DNA of 64,000 nucleotides, from contig NZ_LIWB01000003.1 of NCBI RefSeq assembly GCF_001905725.1, positions 517,471 to 581,470 of the forward strand. Direction: 5' to 3'. Source of the DNA: Streptomyces sp. CB02400. Its GTDB lineage: Bacteria; Actinomycetota; Actinomycetes; Streptomycetales; Streptomycetaceae. A program made the translations under genes and the position numbers. Below are positions 1 through 8,900 of this stretch, one piece after another (the first letter of the stretch is position 1; each line of letters starts with the position of its first letter). The notes below the pieces were generated by a model that was given only the letters and a program-made list of their open reading frames with translations, did no database searches and was not told the origin of the DNA.

Positions 1-213
1 CGAACCCTTCGACGCGCGCACAATCCTCACGAGACCGTGACCTCTCGGACCGCGCGGTACCCCGGACTGTCGTAGATACTGAGCGAAGGTTTAGGGTTCG
101 GCTGCCTGCTGCCCTGCAAACCCTGAGCGGGCCCGGACCAGAAGCGACAGCGCGGTGTGCGGCGAGGTCGGGAGGGGCTTCCACCACACGACGCTTTTGG
201 GGGGCTAGGACCT

Positions 214-2733
214 ATGGACCCGAACAACCCGGGACCCGAGGAGTACGGCCACGAGGGTGACGGCCGCGCGCCGCGCCAGCGTCCGCCCCGGGAATCCCTC
301 ACTTCCGACTTCGGACAGCACGCGCCCGCGCTCGCCCGCACGGTGCAGCTCGTCTCCGGCGACTTCCTGCTGACCGTCAACCCCGTCGACGGCAGCGAGA
401 TCGAGCCCTGCCCGCCCGCCGAACGGCCGGCCCGCCCCGCGAAGCTGACCGAGGCCGAGCGCGCCGAGGTCGAGCGCGCCGCCAGGCCGTCCGTCCCGCC
501 GGGACCCGCGCAGCTCCCGCTGCCGCTGCTGGCCCGCCAGGACGAGCGCGAGAAGCTGGTCCGGCTGCTGGCCCGCGGCCGCTCCGTACGCCTCACCGGC
601 CCGGCCGGCTCCGGCCGCACCCGGCTCCTCGACACCGTCGCCGAGGACTGCGCGGACCTCGCCCCCGACGGCGTCGTCCGGCTCAACGGCCACCGCCGCT
701 CCGCAGACGACCTGCTGCACGACCTCTTCTACGCCGTCCACGACGCCCCGCTGCACCGCCCGGACCGGGACGAACTCACCGACCACGTCCGTGAGATCGG
801 CGCCGTCGTCGTCCTCGACGACCTGGAGTTCGGCGGCGCCGCCCTCGACGAGCTGCTGGACGCCACCCCCGAGTGCGCCTTCCTGCTCGGCGCCACCCCG
901 GACGTGCCCGAGCCGTCCGCCGGCGCCGGCATCGAGGAGGTCGCCCTCCCCGGCCTCGACCGCGCGGCCAGTCTCGACCTGCTCAGGCACGCCGTCGGCC
1001 GGGACCTCACCGAGGACGAGTCGAACTGGGCCGGCGACCTCTGGTTCGAGTCCGAGGGCCTGCCGCTGCGCTTCGTCCAGGCCGGTGCCCTGCTGCGGCA
1101 GCGCGACCGGCTGCGGGCCGGCACCGACGCCGTCGACGAGTTCGGCGTCTTCGAGGACGTACGGCCCGACGAGACGTCCTACGATCCCGCGGACGGCGAC
1201 GAGGTGCCGCTGCCCTCGCTCGGCGAGGCCGCCGCGCCCGCCCCGCTGCTCGCCTCCCGGCTCAGCGCCTCCGCCCGCGCCACCCTGCGGTTCGCCGTCG
1301 CGCTCGGCGGCGAGGTGCCCCACCAGGCACATCTGCCCGCCCTGGTGGGCGACACCCACGCCGACGCCGCGCTCGGCGAGCTGGCCGCCTGCGGACTGGT
1401 CTCCGCGGCCGGCGCCCGCTACCGGCTCGCCGCCGGGGTGCCGGCCCAGCTCGAGGCCGCCGGATACGCCGACGAGGCCGAGGACCGGGCCCGCGCCGCC
1501 GCCCAGCACTACACCTGGTGGACCGGGCACCCCTCGGTCACCCCGGAGCGGGTGTGCGCCGAGGCCGACGCGGTGCTCGCCGCGCTCGCCGTGCTGTCGC
1601 CGCTCACCACGGCCGTCGCCGAGGGCGAGCAGAGCACGGCCGTACAGCTCGCCCGTACCGCCGCGCCCGCGTTCGCCTCGGGCCTGCACTGGAGCGCCTG
1701 GGAGAAGGCGCTGCGGGCCGGCGCGGAGGCCGCCCGGCTCGCGGGGGACGTGGCGGAACAGGCCTACTTCCACCACGAACTCGGCATCCACGCGCTGTGC
1801 GCCGGACAGCTCGACCGGGCGCGCGCCGAACTGGAGGCGTCCATCGGGCTGCGCGGCGCCCTCGCCGACAAGCGCGGCACCGTCGCCGGACGCAGGGCAC
1901 TGGCCCTCGTCGCGGACCGCTCCGGAACCCCGCTCGCGCTCATGCCGACCGCGGGGGAGGAGGTGCCCGAGGCCCGCTACGAGGAGTCGGCCTCGCCGCC
2001 CCGCGGGGTACCGACGGCCTTCCCGGAGCTCCAGCCGCCCTCCGACACCGGCCTGGTCGTCAACCGCGCGGTGCCGTCGCCGTCCAGGCCGTCCACGCCG
2101 TCGGCCAAGCCGGGCGGCGGCCTCAAGGGGCTGGCCAAGCGCAACCTGGTGGCGGCCGGCGCGGGCGCGCTGCTCGTCGCCGTGCTGGGCACGGTGGTCA
2201 CCCTGGGCGCCACGTCGGAGAACGACGCCGGCACCCCCTCCGAGAACGTCGGCGTCAACCCCTCCGCCAGCCAGGGCGTCGACGACGGCAGCCTCGGCGC
2301 CGATCCGGCGACCGGGGACGAGGGCGACACCGGCGAGGCCACCAGCCGGCCGACCGACCCGGGCCCGGACGGCACCGTGGGCACGTCCGACGACCCGACG
2401 CCGACGGCCAGTTCGTCGGGGGAGCCGTCGGACGGTCCGAGCGGCACCAAGAAGCCGGACGATCCGTCGAGGTCCCCGTCGAAGTCCCCGTCGAAGACGC
2501 CGCCGCCCGAGCCGTCCGACAGCGGGTCTCCCACGCCGACCGAGACGGAGACGGAGGAGGAAACGCCGACGGGATCGCCGACGCCGACGGGTTCGGGAAC
2601 GCCGACGGACACCACGCCCACCACCACCAACTCCGCGAGCGATTCCGCCCCGTCCACCCCCGTGGAGACGAACGCGAGCGCCCCCCAGAGCAGCGGCGCG
2701 AACACGCCCGGAGACCCGGAACGGGTGATCTGA
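214..2733 (+). CDS. P-loop ATP/GTP-binding protein with one membrane helix
   Basis: An 839-residue protein of unassigned role. A Walker A motif (GPAGSGRTRLL) lies near residue 128, inside an AAA/STAND-like ATPase region. A helical repeat-like region follows, then one hydrophobic segment near residues 642-663 (NLVAAGAGALLVAVLGTVV). The last 170 residues are low-complexity Ser/Thr/Pro/Asp and probably sit outside the membrane or span the wall. The ATG at 214 is preceded by GGGGGGCTAGGA; the upstream in-frame codon at 157 has no such site. The gene stands alone, with a strong hairpin just after the stop. The domain calls are from motif inspection only. The substrate and partner are unknown. Confidence 0.85.
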   Translation: MDPNNPGPEEYGHEGDGRAPRQRPPRESLTSDFGQHAPALARTVQLVSGDFLLTVNPVDGSEIEPCPPAERPARPAKLTEAERAEVERAARPSVPPGPAQLPLPLLARQDEREKLVRLLARGRSVRLTGPAGSGRTRLLDTVAEDCADLAPDGVVRLNGHRRSADDLLHDLFYAVHDAPLHRPDRDELTDHVREIGAVVVLDDLEFGGAALDELLDATPECAFLLGATPDVPEPSAGAGIEEVALPGLDRAASLDLLRHAVGRDLTEDESNWAGDLWFESEGLPLRFVQAGALLRQRDRLRAGTDAVDEFGVFEDVRPDETSYDPADGDEVPLPSLGEAAAPAPLLASRLSASARATLRFAVALGGEVPHQAHLPALVGDTHADAALGELAACGLVSAAGARYRLAAGVPAQLEAAGYADEAEDRARAAAQHYTWWTGHPSVTPERVCAEADAVLAALAVLSPLTTAVAEGEQSTAVQLARTAAPAFASGLHWSAWEKALRAGAEAARLAGDVAEQAYFHHELGIHALCAGQLDRARAELEASIGLRGALADKRGTVAGRRALALVADRSGTPLALMPTAGEEVPEARYEESASPPRGVPTAFPELQPPSDTGLVVNRAVPSPSRPSTPSAKPGGGLKGLAKRNLVAAGAGALLVAVLGTVVTLGATSENDAGTPSENVGVNPSASQGVDDGSLGADPATGDEGDTGEATSRPTDPGPDGTVGTSDDPTPTASSSGEPSDGPSGTKKPDDPSRSPSKSPSKTPPPEPSDSGSPTPTETETEEETPTGSPTPTGSGTPTDTTPTTTNSASDSAPSTPVETNASAPQSSGANTPGDPERVI

Positions 2734-2748
2734 CCCGCAGGACACACA

Positions 2749-2782
2749 CGAGGGCCGGGTTCCCCGCGGAACCCGGCCCTCG
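2749..2782. terminator. Bidirectional hairpin terminator
   Basis: A perfect inverted repeat, CGAGGGCCGGGTTC / GAACCCGGCCCTCG, with a six-base loop. It sits between the convergent ends of the P-loop gene and nucS, so it can serve both strands. Confidence 0.85.
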
Positions 2783-2799
2783 GTCCGTACCGGCGCGGC

Positions 2800-3471
2800 T
2801 CAGAACAGCCGCAGCTTGTCGTCCTCGATGCCGCGCATCGCGTCGTAGTCGAGGACCTGGCAGCCGATGCCCCGGTCGGTCGCGAGGACCCGGGCCTGCG
2901 GCTTGATCTCCTGCGCGGCGAAGACGCCCCGCACCGGGGCGAGATGGGGATCGCGGTTCAGCAGCTCCAGATAGCGCGTGAGCTGCTCCACGCCGTCGAT
3001 CTCGCCGCGCCGCTTGATCTCCACCGCGACGGTCCGCCCCTCGGCGTCCCGGCACAGGATGTCGACGGGGCCGATCGCCGTCATGTACTCGCGGCGGATG
3101 AGGGTGTAGCCCTCGCCGAGGATCTCGATGCGGTCGGCGAGCAGTTCCTGGAGGTGCGCTTCCACGCCGTCCTTGATCAGGCCGGGGTCGACGCCCAGTT
3201 CGTGCGAGGAGTCGTGGAGGATCTCCTCCATCGTGATGATGAGCTTCTCGCCCGCCTTGTTGACGACGGTCCAGACGCCCTCTTCGTCGCCGGTCCCCTC
3301 CTTCAGGGTGCAGGGCGGCGACATCCAGTTCAGGGGTTTGTAGGCCCGGTCGTCGGCGTGGATCGAGACGCTGCCGTCCGCCTTGACCAGGATGAGACGG
3401 GGTGCCGACGGCAGGTGCGCGGTGAGCCGCCCGGCGTAGTCCACGGAGCAGCGGGCAATGACGAGACGCAT
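2800..3471 (-). CDS. nucS: Mismatch-specific endonuclease NucS (EndoMS)
   Basis: A 223-residue NucS/EndoMS nuclease. In actinobacteria lacking MutS/MutL, this enzyme cuts both strands at mismatches and provides non-canonical mismatch repair. The N-terminus [16 protein letters not shown] is the family start and sets the ATG at 3471; a TTG at 3480 would add only three residues. The C-terminal RecB-like nuclease domain shows the Asp...Glu-x-Lys active-site pattern (GPVDILC, then AVEIKRRG). The protein ends in DDKLRLF, which resembles a sliding-clamp-binding tail. The gene is monocistronic and faces the upstream gene across a shared terminator. Confidence 0.93.
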   Translation of the reverse strand: MRLVIARCSVDYAGRLTAHLPSAPRLILVKADGSVSIHADDRAYKPLNWMSPPCTLKEGTGDEEGVWTVVNKAGEKLIITMEEILHDSSHELGVDPGLIKDGVEAHLQELLADRIEILGEGYTLIRREYMTAIGPVDILCRDAEGRTVAVEIKRRGEIDGVEQLTRYLELLNRDPHLAPVRGVFAAQEIKPQARVLATDRGIGCQVLDYDAMRGIEDDKLRLF

Positions 3472-3760
3472 GGTCGGCAACGCTACTCGACCGGCCGGGG
3501 TCGACGCGATTCGCCGTCACACACGACCCTCGGGACCCACCTGACGCGTCCTGAATCTCCGGGAAAACGCTTGTTTCGGCGATGGCCGATTACCGGCCCA
3601 CAGGAAGTTCCGCATCCGGGCATTCGCCTGGTGCCGTCACCGTCCGTTGCTTACGGTATTGAACGGGAGGTCGCGAACTGTGTACGCAGCGTGTCCGATA
3701 CCGCGCACTCCCTTATCTGTCAGGCAACCCCTGTTCGTTGGGGGTGCGAGAGGAGAACCC

Positions 3761-4153
3761 ATGTCGCTCGACGTCTCACCGGCCCTACTCGAACAGGCCG
3801 AGCGAGGCGAGGTCGACGAAGCTGAATTCGTCGACTGCGTCCGGACCTCCCTGCCCTTCGCGTGGGAGATGATCAGCTCCCTGGTGGCACAGCTGAAGGT
3901 GGACGGCGGAGCCTTCGCCGACAACCAGACGCCCCCGCCGGACGAGCAGGCACGCGGTCAGCTGCTGCGTGCACTCGCGAGTGACGCGATACGCGGCGCG
4001 CTGCAACGGCACTTCGGTGTACGGCTGGCCTTCCAGAACTGCCACCGGGTGGCGGTGTTCCCGCTCGACCCCTCGGTCGACGAGAGGCACGCCCGCTTCA
4101 CCTCGGTGCGCGCTCAGATACTGAACCAGTCGCCGGAACTGCGCGACTGCTGA
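3761..4153 (+). CDS. Conserved SCO5389-like protein
   Basis: A 130-residue acidic soluble protein of a family conserved in Streptomyces. No known catalytic motif is visible and its function is unknown. The N-terminal half is rich in Glu/Asp and Leu (ALLEQAERGEVDEAEFVDCVRT is helical in character). The ATG at 3761 has the clear ribosome site GAGAGGAGAA seven bases upstream, so longer in-frame extensions are unlikely. It is monocistronic and converges on the flavin-dependent oxidoreductase gene across a hairpin. Confidence 0.85.
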   Translation: MSLDVSPALLEQAERGEVDEAEFVDCVRTSLPFAWEMISSLVAQLKVDGGAFADNQTPPPDEQARGQLLRALASDAIRGALQRHFGVRLAFQNCHRVAVFPLDPSVDERHARFTSVRAQILNQSPELRDC

Positions 4154-4168
4154 CGCGCTCCACCGTTC

Positions 4169-4216
4169 GCTTGCCGCTCCGTACGCGGGAGGTGCAGTTG
4201 TACCGGGGCGGCAAGC
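4169..4216. terminator. Hairpin terminator between convergent genes
   Basis: The left arm GCTTGCCGCTCCGTAC pairs with the right arm GTACCGGGGCGGCAAGC, with one mismatch and one bulge, around a 15-base loop. It lies 15 bases after the upstream stop and 19 bases before the stop of the minus-strand gene. Confidence 0.75.
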
Positions 4217-4235
4217 CTGTGTGAACCCCGCTCGC

Positions 4236-5264
4236 TCAGCCGAGCCGGGGCAGTACCTCGGCTCCGAGCCGCCGCACGTTCTCCTCGGTCGCCGCGAGGT
4301 CGCCGGAGCCCTCGACGAGCAGGGCGAAGCGGGAGATGCCGGTCCGCTCGCTGGTCGCGGCGAGCCGGTCGGCGCACAGTTGCGGGGGCCCCACCGGGTG
4401 CAGTCCGCAGAGGAGTTCGGTGTACGCCAGCGGGTCGCGCATCCGCCGCTGCCGCCCGTCCACCGTGACATGGGCCTCAAGCCCCTGTTTCAGCCAGCCG
4501 GGCATCGCCTTCATCAGGGTCTCCGCCGCGTCCGTGCGCCGGTCCGCGATCTGGCAGACGCCGGCCGAGACATGGGCCGCGCGGTGGATCTCCCGGGCCG
4601 GCCGCCCGCAGGCACGGGCGTGGTTGCGCCACAGGGCGACCATCTCGGCCTTCTCCTCGTCCCCGACGTGCATGCCGAGCAGCATCGGCAGCCCGCGCTC
4701 GGCGGCCAGCCGTACGCTCGCCGGGGAGGTGCAGGCGACCACGACCTCCGGGCCCTCCGCCTCGTCCAGGGACTCCGACGGGCGCGGCACGACGGGCACC
4801 TCGCGGAAGCGGTAACGCTCGCCGTCGGCCCCGACGGACGGTTCACGCAGCCAGCGCACCAGCAGATCGAGTGATTCCGGGAACCCTTTCTCGTACGCGT
4901 CCAGTCCGGCCCCGAACACCTCCAGGTCGACCCACGGCCCGCCGCGCCCGAGGCCCAGCGAGAACCGGCCGCCGCTCGTGATGTGCAGCAGCGCGGCCTG
5001 TTCGCCGAGGGCGACGGGGTGGACGGTGGGCAGCACGCTGACCGCCGTACCGACCCGCAGCCGGCGGGTGCGGCCGAGCAGTAACGCGGCCAGGGTGACG
5101 GCCGACGGGCAGGTGCCGTAGGGCACGAAGTGGTGCTCGGCCAGCCAGACCGTGTCGAGCCCCGCCTCCTCGGCGACCTCGGCCGAGCGGACCGCGCGGT
5201 GCAGCGCCTCTCCCTCGCCCTGCCCGGGGAACTGGGCGGCCAACACGAAACTTCCAACGCGCAT
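4236..5264 (-). CDS. LLM-class flavin-dependent oxidoreductase
   Basis: A 342-residue bacterial luciferase-like monooxygenase (TIM barrel, FMN/F420-type). The typical early segment is present (AEEAGLDTVWLAEHHFVPYG), as is the barrel segment RLRVGTAVSVLPTVHPV, followed by SGGRFSLGLGRGGPWVDLE. The substrate cannot be read from the sequence, and F420 versus FMN use is open. The ATG at 5264 is preceded on its strand by AGGAAAG. The gene is monocistronic; 240 bases of intergenic DNA lie upstream. Confidence 0.9.
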   Translation of the reverse strand: MRVGSFVLAAQFPGQGEGEALHRAVRSAEVAEEAGLDTVWLAEHHFVPYGTCPSAVTLAALLLGRTRRLRVGTAVSVLPTVHPVALGEQAALLHITSGGRFSLGLGRGGPWVDLEVFGAGLDAYEKGFPESLDLLVRWLREPSVGADGERYRFREVPVVPRPSESLDEAEGPEVVVACTSPASVRLAAERGLPMLLGMHVGDEEKAEMVALWRNHARACGRPAREIHRAAHVSAGVCQIADRRTDAAETLMKAMPGWLKQGLEAHVTVDGRQRRMRDPLAYTELLCGLHPVGPPQLCADRLAATSERTGISRFALLVEGSGDLAATEENVRRLGAEVLPRLG

Positions 5265-5398
5265 TGCTTTCCTGCTTCCTTGGCTCCGACGCGGAGCTCC
5301 CCCGCAGGGCATAACCGCCCGACACGTGCCGAGGACACGGCCGGGCGGGGGATTTTGCGGATTGTCTGCAGAATCAGCCGCTCAGGAGGGGGTGCCGC

Positions 5399-5461
5399 AT
5401 GACCACGGAGGGGACTTGTGACGTTTGGTTCCGTACGCGTACCCCTGCGCGCGCCGCGTAG
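5399..5461 (+). CDS. Possible 20-residue leader peptide
   Basis: A short reading frame (MTTEGTCDVWFRTRTPARAA) starts at an ATG preceded by AGGAGG with a nine-base gap, and stops 46 bases before the next gene. The ribosome site is stronger than most in the window, which is the main support. No homolog is recognised and the frame may be chance. If translated, it would sit in the leader of the zinc-ribbon-like gene. Confidence 0.25.
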   Translation: MTTEGTCDVWFRTRTPARAA

Positions 5462-5506
5462 GCTGGTAGCGGCCCCAGCATCCTGTATAGCCCCGTGAGG
5501 TGTTCT

Positions 5507-5839
5507 GTGTCCCCGCGTCGCAACCGACCCAAGGGAGCCGGTTCGTCCGGCCGGAGCGCCGAGGACGACCGCTCCGGCCGCTACGGCGGCTGGCAGTCCA
5601 CGGAGAGCTGGCAGGGCGAGGAGTGGAGCGTACGGCACGTGGCGGGCGCCAGTGCCCAGGGCAAGGCCTACCGCTGCCCCGGTTGCGACCAGTTGATCCC
5701 GGACGGGGTGCCGCACGTGGTGGCCTGGCCGGAGCACTCGGGCGTCGACGAGCGCCGGCACTGGCACAAGGCGTGCTGGAACGCGAAGGACCGCCGCACC
5801 ACGCGGGTGCGGCGGTCCCGTGACGCGCCGAAGTTCTGA
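5507..5839 (+). CDS. Small conserved zinc-ribbon-like protein
   Basis: A 110-residue basic protein, often annotated in Streptomyces as ATP/GTP-binding, although no P-loop is visible. It has CPGCDQLIPDG near residue 55, then a His-rich segment HWHKACW near residue 87. These Cys/His pairs suggest one zinc site. Both ends are Arg/Lys-rich, which would suit nucleic-acid binding, but that is inference. The GTG at 5507 is chosen because GAGGTG lies four bases upstream; a GTG at 5495 would put that ribosome site inside the frame. Confidence 0.8.
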   Translation: MSPRRNRPKGAGSSGRSAEDDRSGRYGGWQSTESWQGEEWSVRHVAGASAQGKAYRCPGCDQLIPDGVPHVVAWPEHSGVDERRHWHKACWNAKDRRTTRVRRSRDAPKF

Positions 5840-5845
5840 ACCTCG

Positions 5846-6718
5846 TTACACGTCCCGCTTCTGCAGCAGGGCGAAGGCGCCGCCGAGCGCGGCCGCCGTG
5901 GCGACCAGCATGATCCACAGCGGGTCCCAGCCCGACGGGCCGGAATCGCTCAATGAGTTGGCGTAGAAGATGCTCATCTGGTTCGGGATGGAGTACTCGA
6001 ACAGCGCCTGCTGCACGTCCGCCAGCGAGGACGAGAACATGAACAGCGCGATCACCAGCGGGGCGAGCACGGCACCGATCATGATGGTGATGGCGCCCGC
6101 CGAGTGCCGGATGATCGACCCGATCGCCAGCGACAGCGTGCCGAGCAGCGCCACGTAGAGCGAGACGCCGACCGTGCCCTTCAGCCACTCCTCACCCGAG
6201 GGGCTGCTCGCGCCGTCGCCCTCCAGCAGCGCCACGTGCAGGAAGCCGACCAGCGACGCGCACACCAGGGTCACCACGAAGGCGATCAGGAAGAACACCA
6301 TGGCCTTCGCCGCGAGCACCCGTCCGCGCGAGGGGCAGGCGACCATCGTGGTGCGGACCATGCCGGTGCCGTACTCCGACGCCGTGGTGAGCACGCCCAG
6401 CGTGATGATGCACATGTTGCCGAGGAGCAGCCCGAAGAAGCCGAGGGCCAGCGGGCTCTCGCCGCCCATGTCGGGTTCGGCGCTCGACACCACCAGGCCG
6501 GTCAGCAGACCGATGCCGACCACGAGCAGCACGAACACGCCCAGCGTCCACATCGTGGAGCGCACGGACTTGATCTTCGTCCACTCGGAGGCGAGCGCGT
6601 GCCCGAGGTGCGTACGGACCACGGGGATCGGCGAGGTGTAGCCGGGATACGGGGAGCCGGGCGCCGCCTGCCAGTCGGGTGCGGCGGTCTGCGGCATCGG
6701 GGGCGGGGGCGTGCTCAT
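5846..6718 (-). CDS. ABC transporter permease (ABC-2 type), first pair
   Basis: A 290-residue integral membrane protein. After a Pro-rich cytoplasmic N-terminus comes ASEWTKIKSVRSTMWTL, the usual lead-in of actinobacterial ABC-2 permeases. About six hydrophobic segments follow (for example MWTLGVFVLLVVGIGLLTG). It overlaps the ATPase gene by four bases (ATGA), so the two are co-translated and form one exporter. The substrate is unknown. The same ATPase-permease arrangement is repeated next door at 8122-9863, indicating an old tandem duplication. Confidence 0.9.
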   Translation of the reverse strand: MSTPPPPMPQTAAPDWQAAPGSPYPGYTSPIPVVRTHLGHALASEWTKIKSVRSTMWTLGVFVLLVVGIGLLTGLVVSSAEPDMGGESPLALGFFGLLLGNMCIITLGVLTTASEYGTGMVRTTMVACPSRGRVLAAKAMVFFLIAFVVTLVCASLVGFLHVALLEGDGASSPSGEEWLKGTVGVSLYVALLGTLSLAIGSIIRHSAGAITIMIGAVLAPLVIALFMFSSSLADVQQALFEYSIPNQMSIFYANSLSDSGPSGWDPLWIMLVATAAALGGAFALLQKRDV

Positions 6719-7980
6719 CGGGCGTCCTCGGGCTTGGTCAGGTCGGCGGCGGGAGCGGTCGGGGGCGCGGCGGGCACGGCGGGCGGCGCCGCCGGAGCCT
6801 GGGCGGGCGGCGCCTGGGGCGCCTGCGGGGCGGGCTGCGCGTACGGGTTGGGCGCGGGGGCGCCCGGGGCCGCTCCAGGGGCGCCCGGGGCGCCGTAGGG
6901 GCCCGCGGGGGCCTGTCCGGGTACGCCCTGCGGCGCGGCGAAGGGCTGCCCGCCCTGCTGGGGCGGCGGCGGGGCGTACCAGCCGGGCTGGCCCTGTCCC
7001 GGAACCGGCACCGGCGGCTGCGCGCCGGGCGGCAGCGGCTGCTGGAGCCCGGCCTTCTGGTCGGTGGTCGAGCGGTAGTCGACGGCGCCCTGCGTCATCC
7101 GCATGTACGCCTCCTCCAGCGACGCCTGGTGCGGCGACAGCTCCCACAGCCGTACGTCGGAGTCGTGGGCGATGTCGCTGATGCGCGGCAGCGCCAGTCC
7201 CGTCACCCGCAGCGCGCCGTCCTGCTCGGGCAGCACATGGCCGCCGGCCTCGGTGATCGCGGCGGACAGCTTCTCGCGCTGCTGCGGCTCGGTGTCGGGG
7301 GTGCGCACGCGCGCGAAGTCGGCGGAATTGGCGGAGATGAAGTCCGTCACGCTCATGTCGGCGAGGAGCTGTCCGCGCCCGATGACGATGAGGTGGTCGG
7401 CGGTCAGCGCCATCTCGCTCATCAGGTGCGAGGAGACGAAGACCGTACGGCCCTCGGCGGCCAGCGCCTTCATCAGGTTGCGCACCCAGAGGATGCCCTC
7501 GGGGTCGAGGCCGTTGACCGGCTCGTCGAACAGCAGCACCTGGGGGTCACCGAGCAGCGCGGCGGCGATGCCGAGCCGCTGGCCCATGCCCAGGGAGAAG
7601 CCCTTGGACCGCCTGCGCGCCACCTCGTGCAGGCCCACCACGCCCAGCACCTCGTCCACCCGCCGGGCCGGGATGCCCGAGAGCTGGGCCAGGCTCAGCA
7701 GGTGGTTGCGGGCGGACCGGCCGCCGTGCACCGCCTTCGCGTCCAGCAGCGCGCCGACCTGACGGGGGGCGTTGGGCAGCCTGCGGTAGGGGTAGCCGCC
7801 GATCGTGACCTGACCCGCGGTGGGGTTGTCCAGACCGAGGATCATCCGCATCGTCGTCGACTTGCCCGAGCCGTTGGGACCCAGGAACCCGGTGACGGCG
7901 CCGGGCCGCACCTGGAAGGAAAGGTTGTACACAGCGGTCTTGTCGCCGTACCGCTTGGTCAGGCCGACTGCCTCGATCAT
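6715..7980 (-). CDS. ABC transporter ATP-binding protein, first pair
   Basis: A 421-residue ATPase with Walker A GPNGSGKSTT, signature SLGMGQRLG and Walker B LLFDEPVNGLD in the first 230 residues. This is the DrrA/CcmA-like class that powers ABC-2 permeases. After the catalytic domain comes an unusual tail of about 120 residues rich in Pro, Ala, Gly and Gln (for example APAAPPAVPAAPPTAPAADL); it is absent from the paralog at 8901-9863. The ATG at 7980 is used; a GTG three codons earlier is possible. The tail may be a flexible linker or interaction region. Confidence 0.92.
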   Translation of the reverse strand: MIEAVGLTKRYGDKTAVYNLSFQVRPGAVTGFLGPNGSGKSTTMRMILGLDNPTAGQVTIGGYPYRRLPNAPRQVGALLDAKAVHGGRSARNHLLSLAQLSGIPARRVDEVLGVVGLHEVARRRSKGFSLGMGQRLGIAAALLGDPQVLLFDEPVNGLDPEGILWVRNLMKALAAEGRTVFVSSHLMSEMALTADHLIVIGRGQLLADMSVTDFISANSADFARVRTPDTEPQQREKLSAAITEAGGHVLPEQDGALRVTGLALPRISDIAHDSDVRLWELSPHQASLEEAYMRMTQGAVDYRSTTDQKAGLQQPLPPGAQPPVPVPGQGQPGWYAPPPPQQGGQPFAAPQGVPGQAPAGPYGAPGAPGAAPGAPAPNPYAQPAPQAPQAPPAQAPAAPPAVPAAPPTAPAADLTKPEDAR

Positions 7981-8121
7981 GCTCCGCACCCATCGAAAGG
8001 TTCAGGACAGCGGGGCACACGCCCCCGTAAGGGTTAGGAGCTTATCGAGGCGCTGACGGTTCCGCTCAAGCCGAGGTAAAAACCGGTCCCGCGCGGTCAC
8101 CCACCGGGCGTCGCGCCCCCT

Positions 8122-8895
8122 TCACTGCGCGTCGCGCCGCTTCAGCAGCACGTAGCCGCCGACGACCGCCGCGATCACCCAGAGCGCCATGATCCCGAGG
8201 CCGCCCCAGGGCCCGTATGGGGTGTCGTCGTCCAGGGGCGTCACCACCTGCATGATCCTGCTGCCGGCCTGGTCGGGCAGGAACTGTCCGACCTTCTTCG
8301 TGGCGTCGACGTTGCCGAGGATGTTGGAGATCAGGAAGAAGAACGGCATCAGGATGCCCAGCGACAGCATGGGGGAGCGCAGCATCGCGGCGACGCCCAT
8401 AGAGAACAGCGCGATCAGCGTCATGTAGAGGCCGCCGCCGATCACCGCCCGCAGCACCCCGTCGTCCCCGAGGGACGCCTTGTGCTCGCCGAGCATCGCC
8501 TGGCCCAGGAAGAACGTGGCGAAGCTGGTCGCCATGGAGACGACCAGGGCGAGCGCGGTGGCGACCGCCAGCTTGCTCAGCAGGAACGTGCCGCGCCGCG
8601 GTACGGCCGCCAGCGAGGCGCGGATCATGCCGGTGCTGTACTCGTTCGACACCACCAGCACCCCGAACACGATCATCGCGAGCTGCCCGAGGCTCATCCC
8701 GGCGAAGCTGATGAACGTCGGGTCGAAGGAGAGCCGGTCCCGTGCGCTCATGGTCTCGAACTCGTTCTTCGACAGCGCCGAGATCAGCATGCCGAGCGCG
8801 ATGGTGACGACCACCGCCAGGGAGAGCGTCCACACCGTGGACGCCACCGACCGGATCTTGGTCCACTCGGACCGTACGACCTGCGTCGCCGCCAT
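8122..8895 (-). CDS. ABC transporter permease (ABC-2 type), second pair
   Basis: A 257-residue membrane protein with the same lead-in as its neighbour (VRSEWTKIRSVASTVWTLSL) and about six hydrophobic helices. It starts five bases after the stop of its ATPase, so its ribosome site lies in the ATPase end. It is a paralog of the permease at 5846-6718. The exported substrate is unknown. Confidence 0.9.
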   Translation of the reverse strand: MAATQVVRSEWTKIRSVASTVWTLSLAVVVTIALGMLISALSKNEFETMSARDRLSFDPTFISFAGMSLGQLAMIVFGVLVVSNEYSTGMIRASLAAVPRRGTFLLSKLAVATALALVVSMATSFATFFLGQAMLGEHKASLGDDGVLRAVIGGGLYMTLIALFSMGVAAMLRSPMLSLGILMPFFFLISNILGNVDATKKVGQFLPDQAGSRIMQVVTPLDDDTPYGPWGGLGIMALWVIAAVVGGYVLLKRRDAQ

Positions 8896-8900
8896 GCCGC

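Noticed and set aside
205..2745. 846-codon minus-strand frame opposite the P-loop gene
   Set aside because: Arg/Gly-rich composition typical of a GC-rich shadow frame; the plus-strand gene has a motif and a ribosome site.
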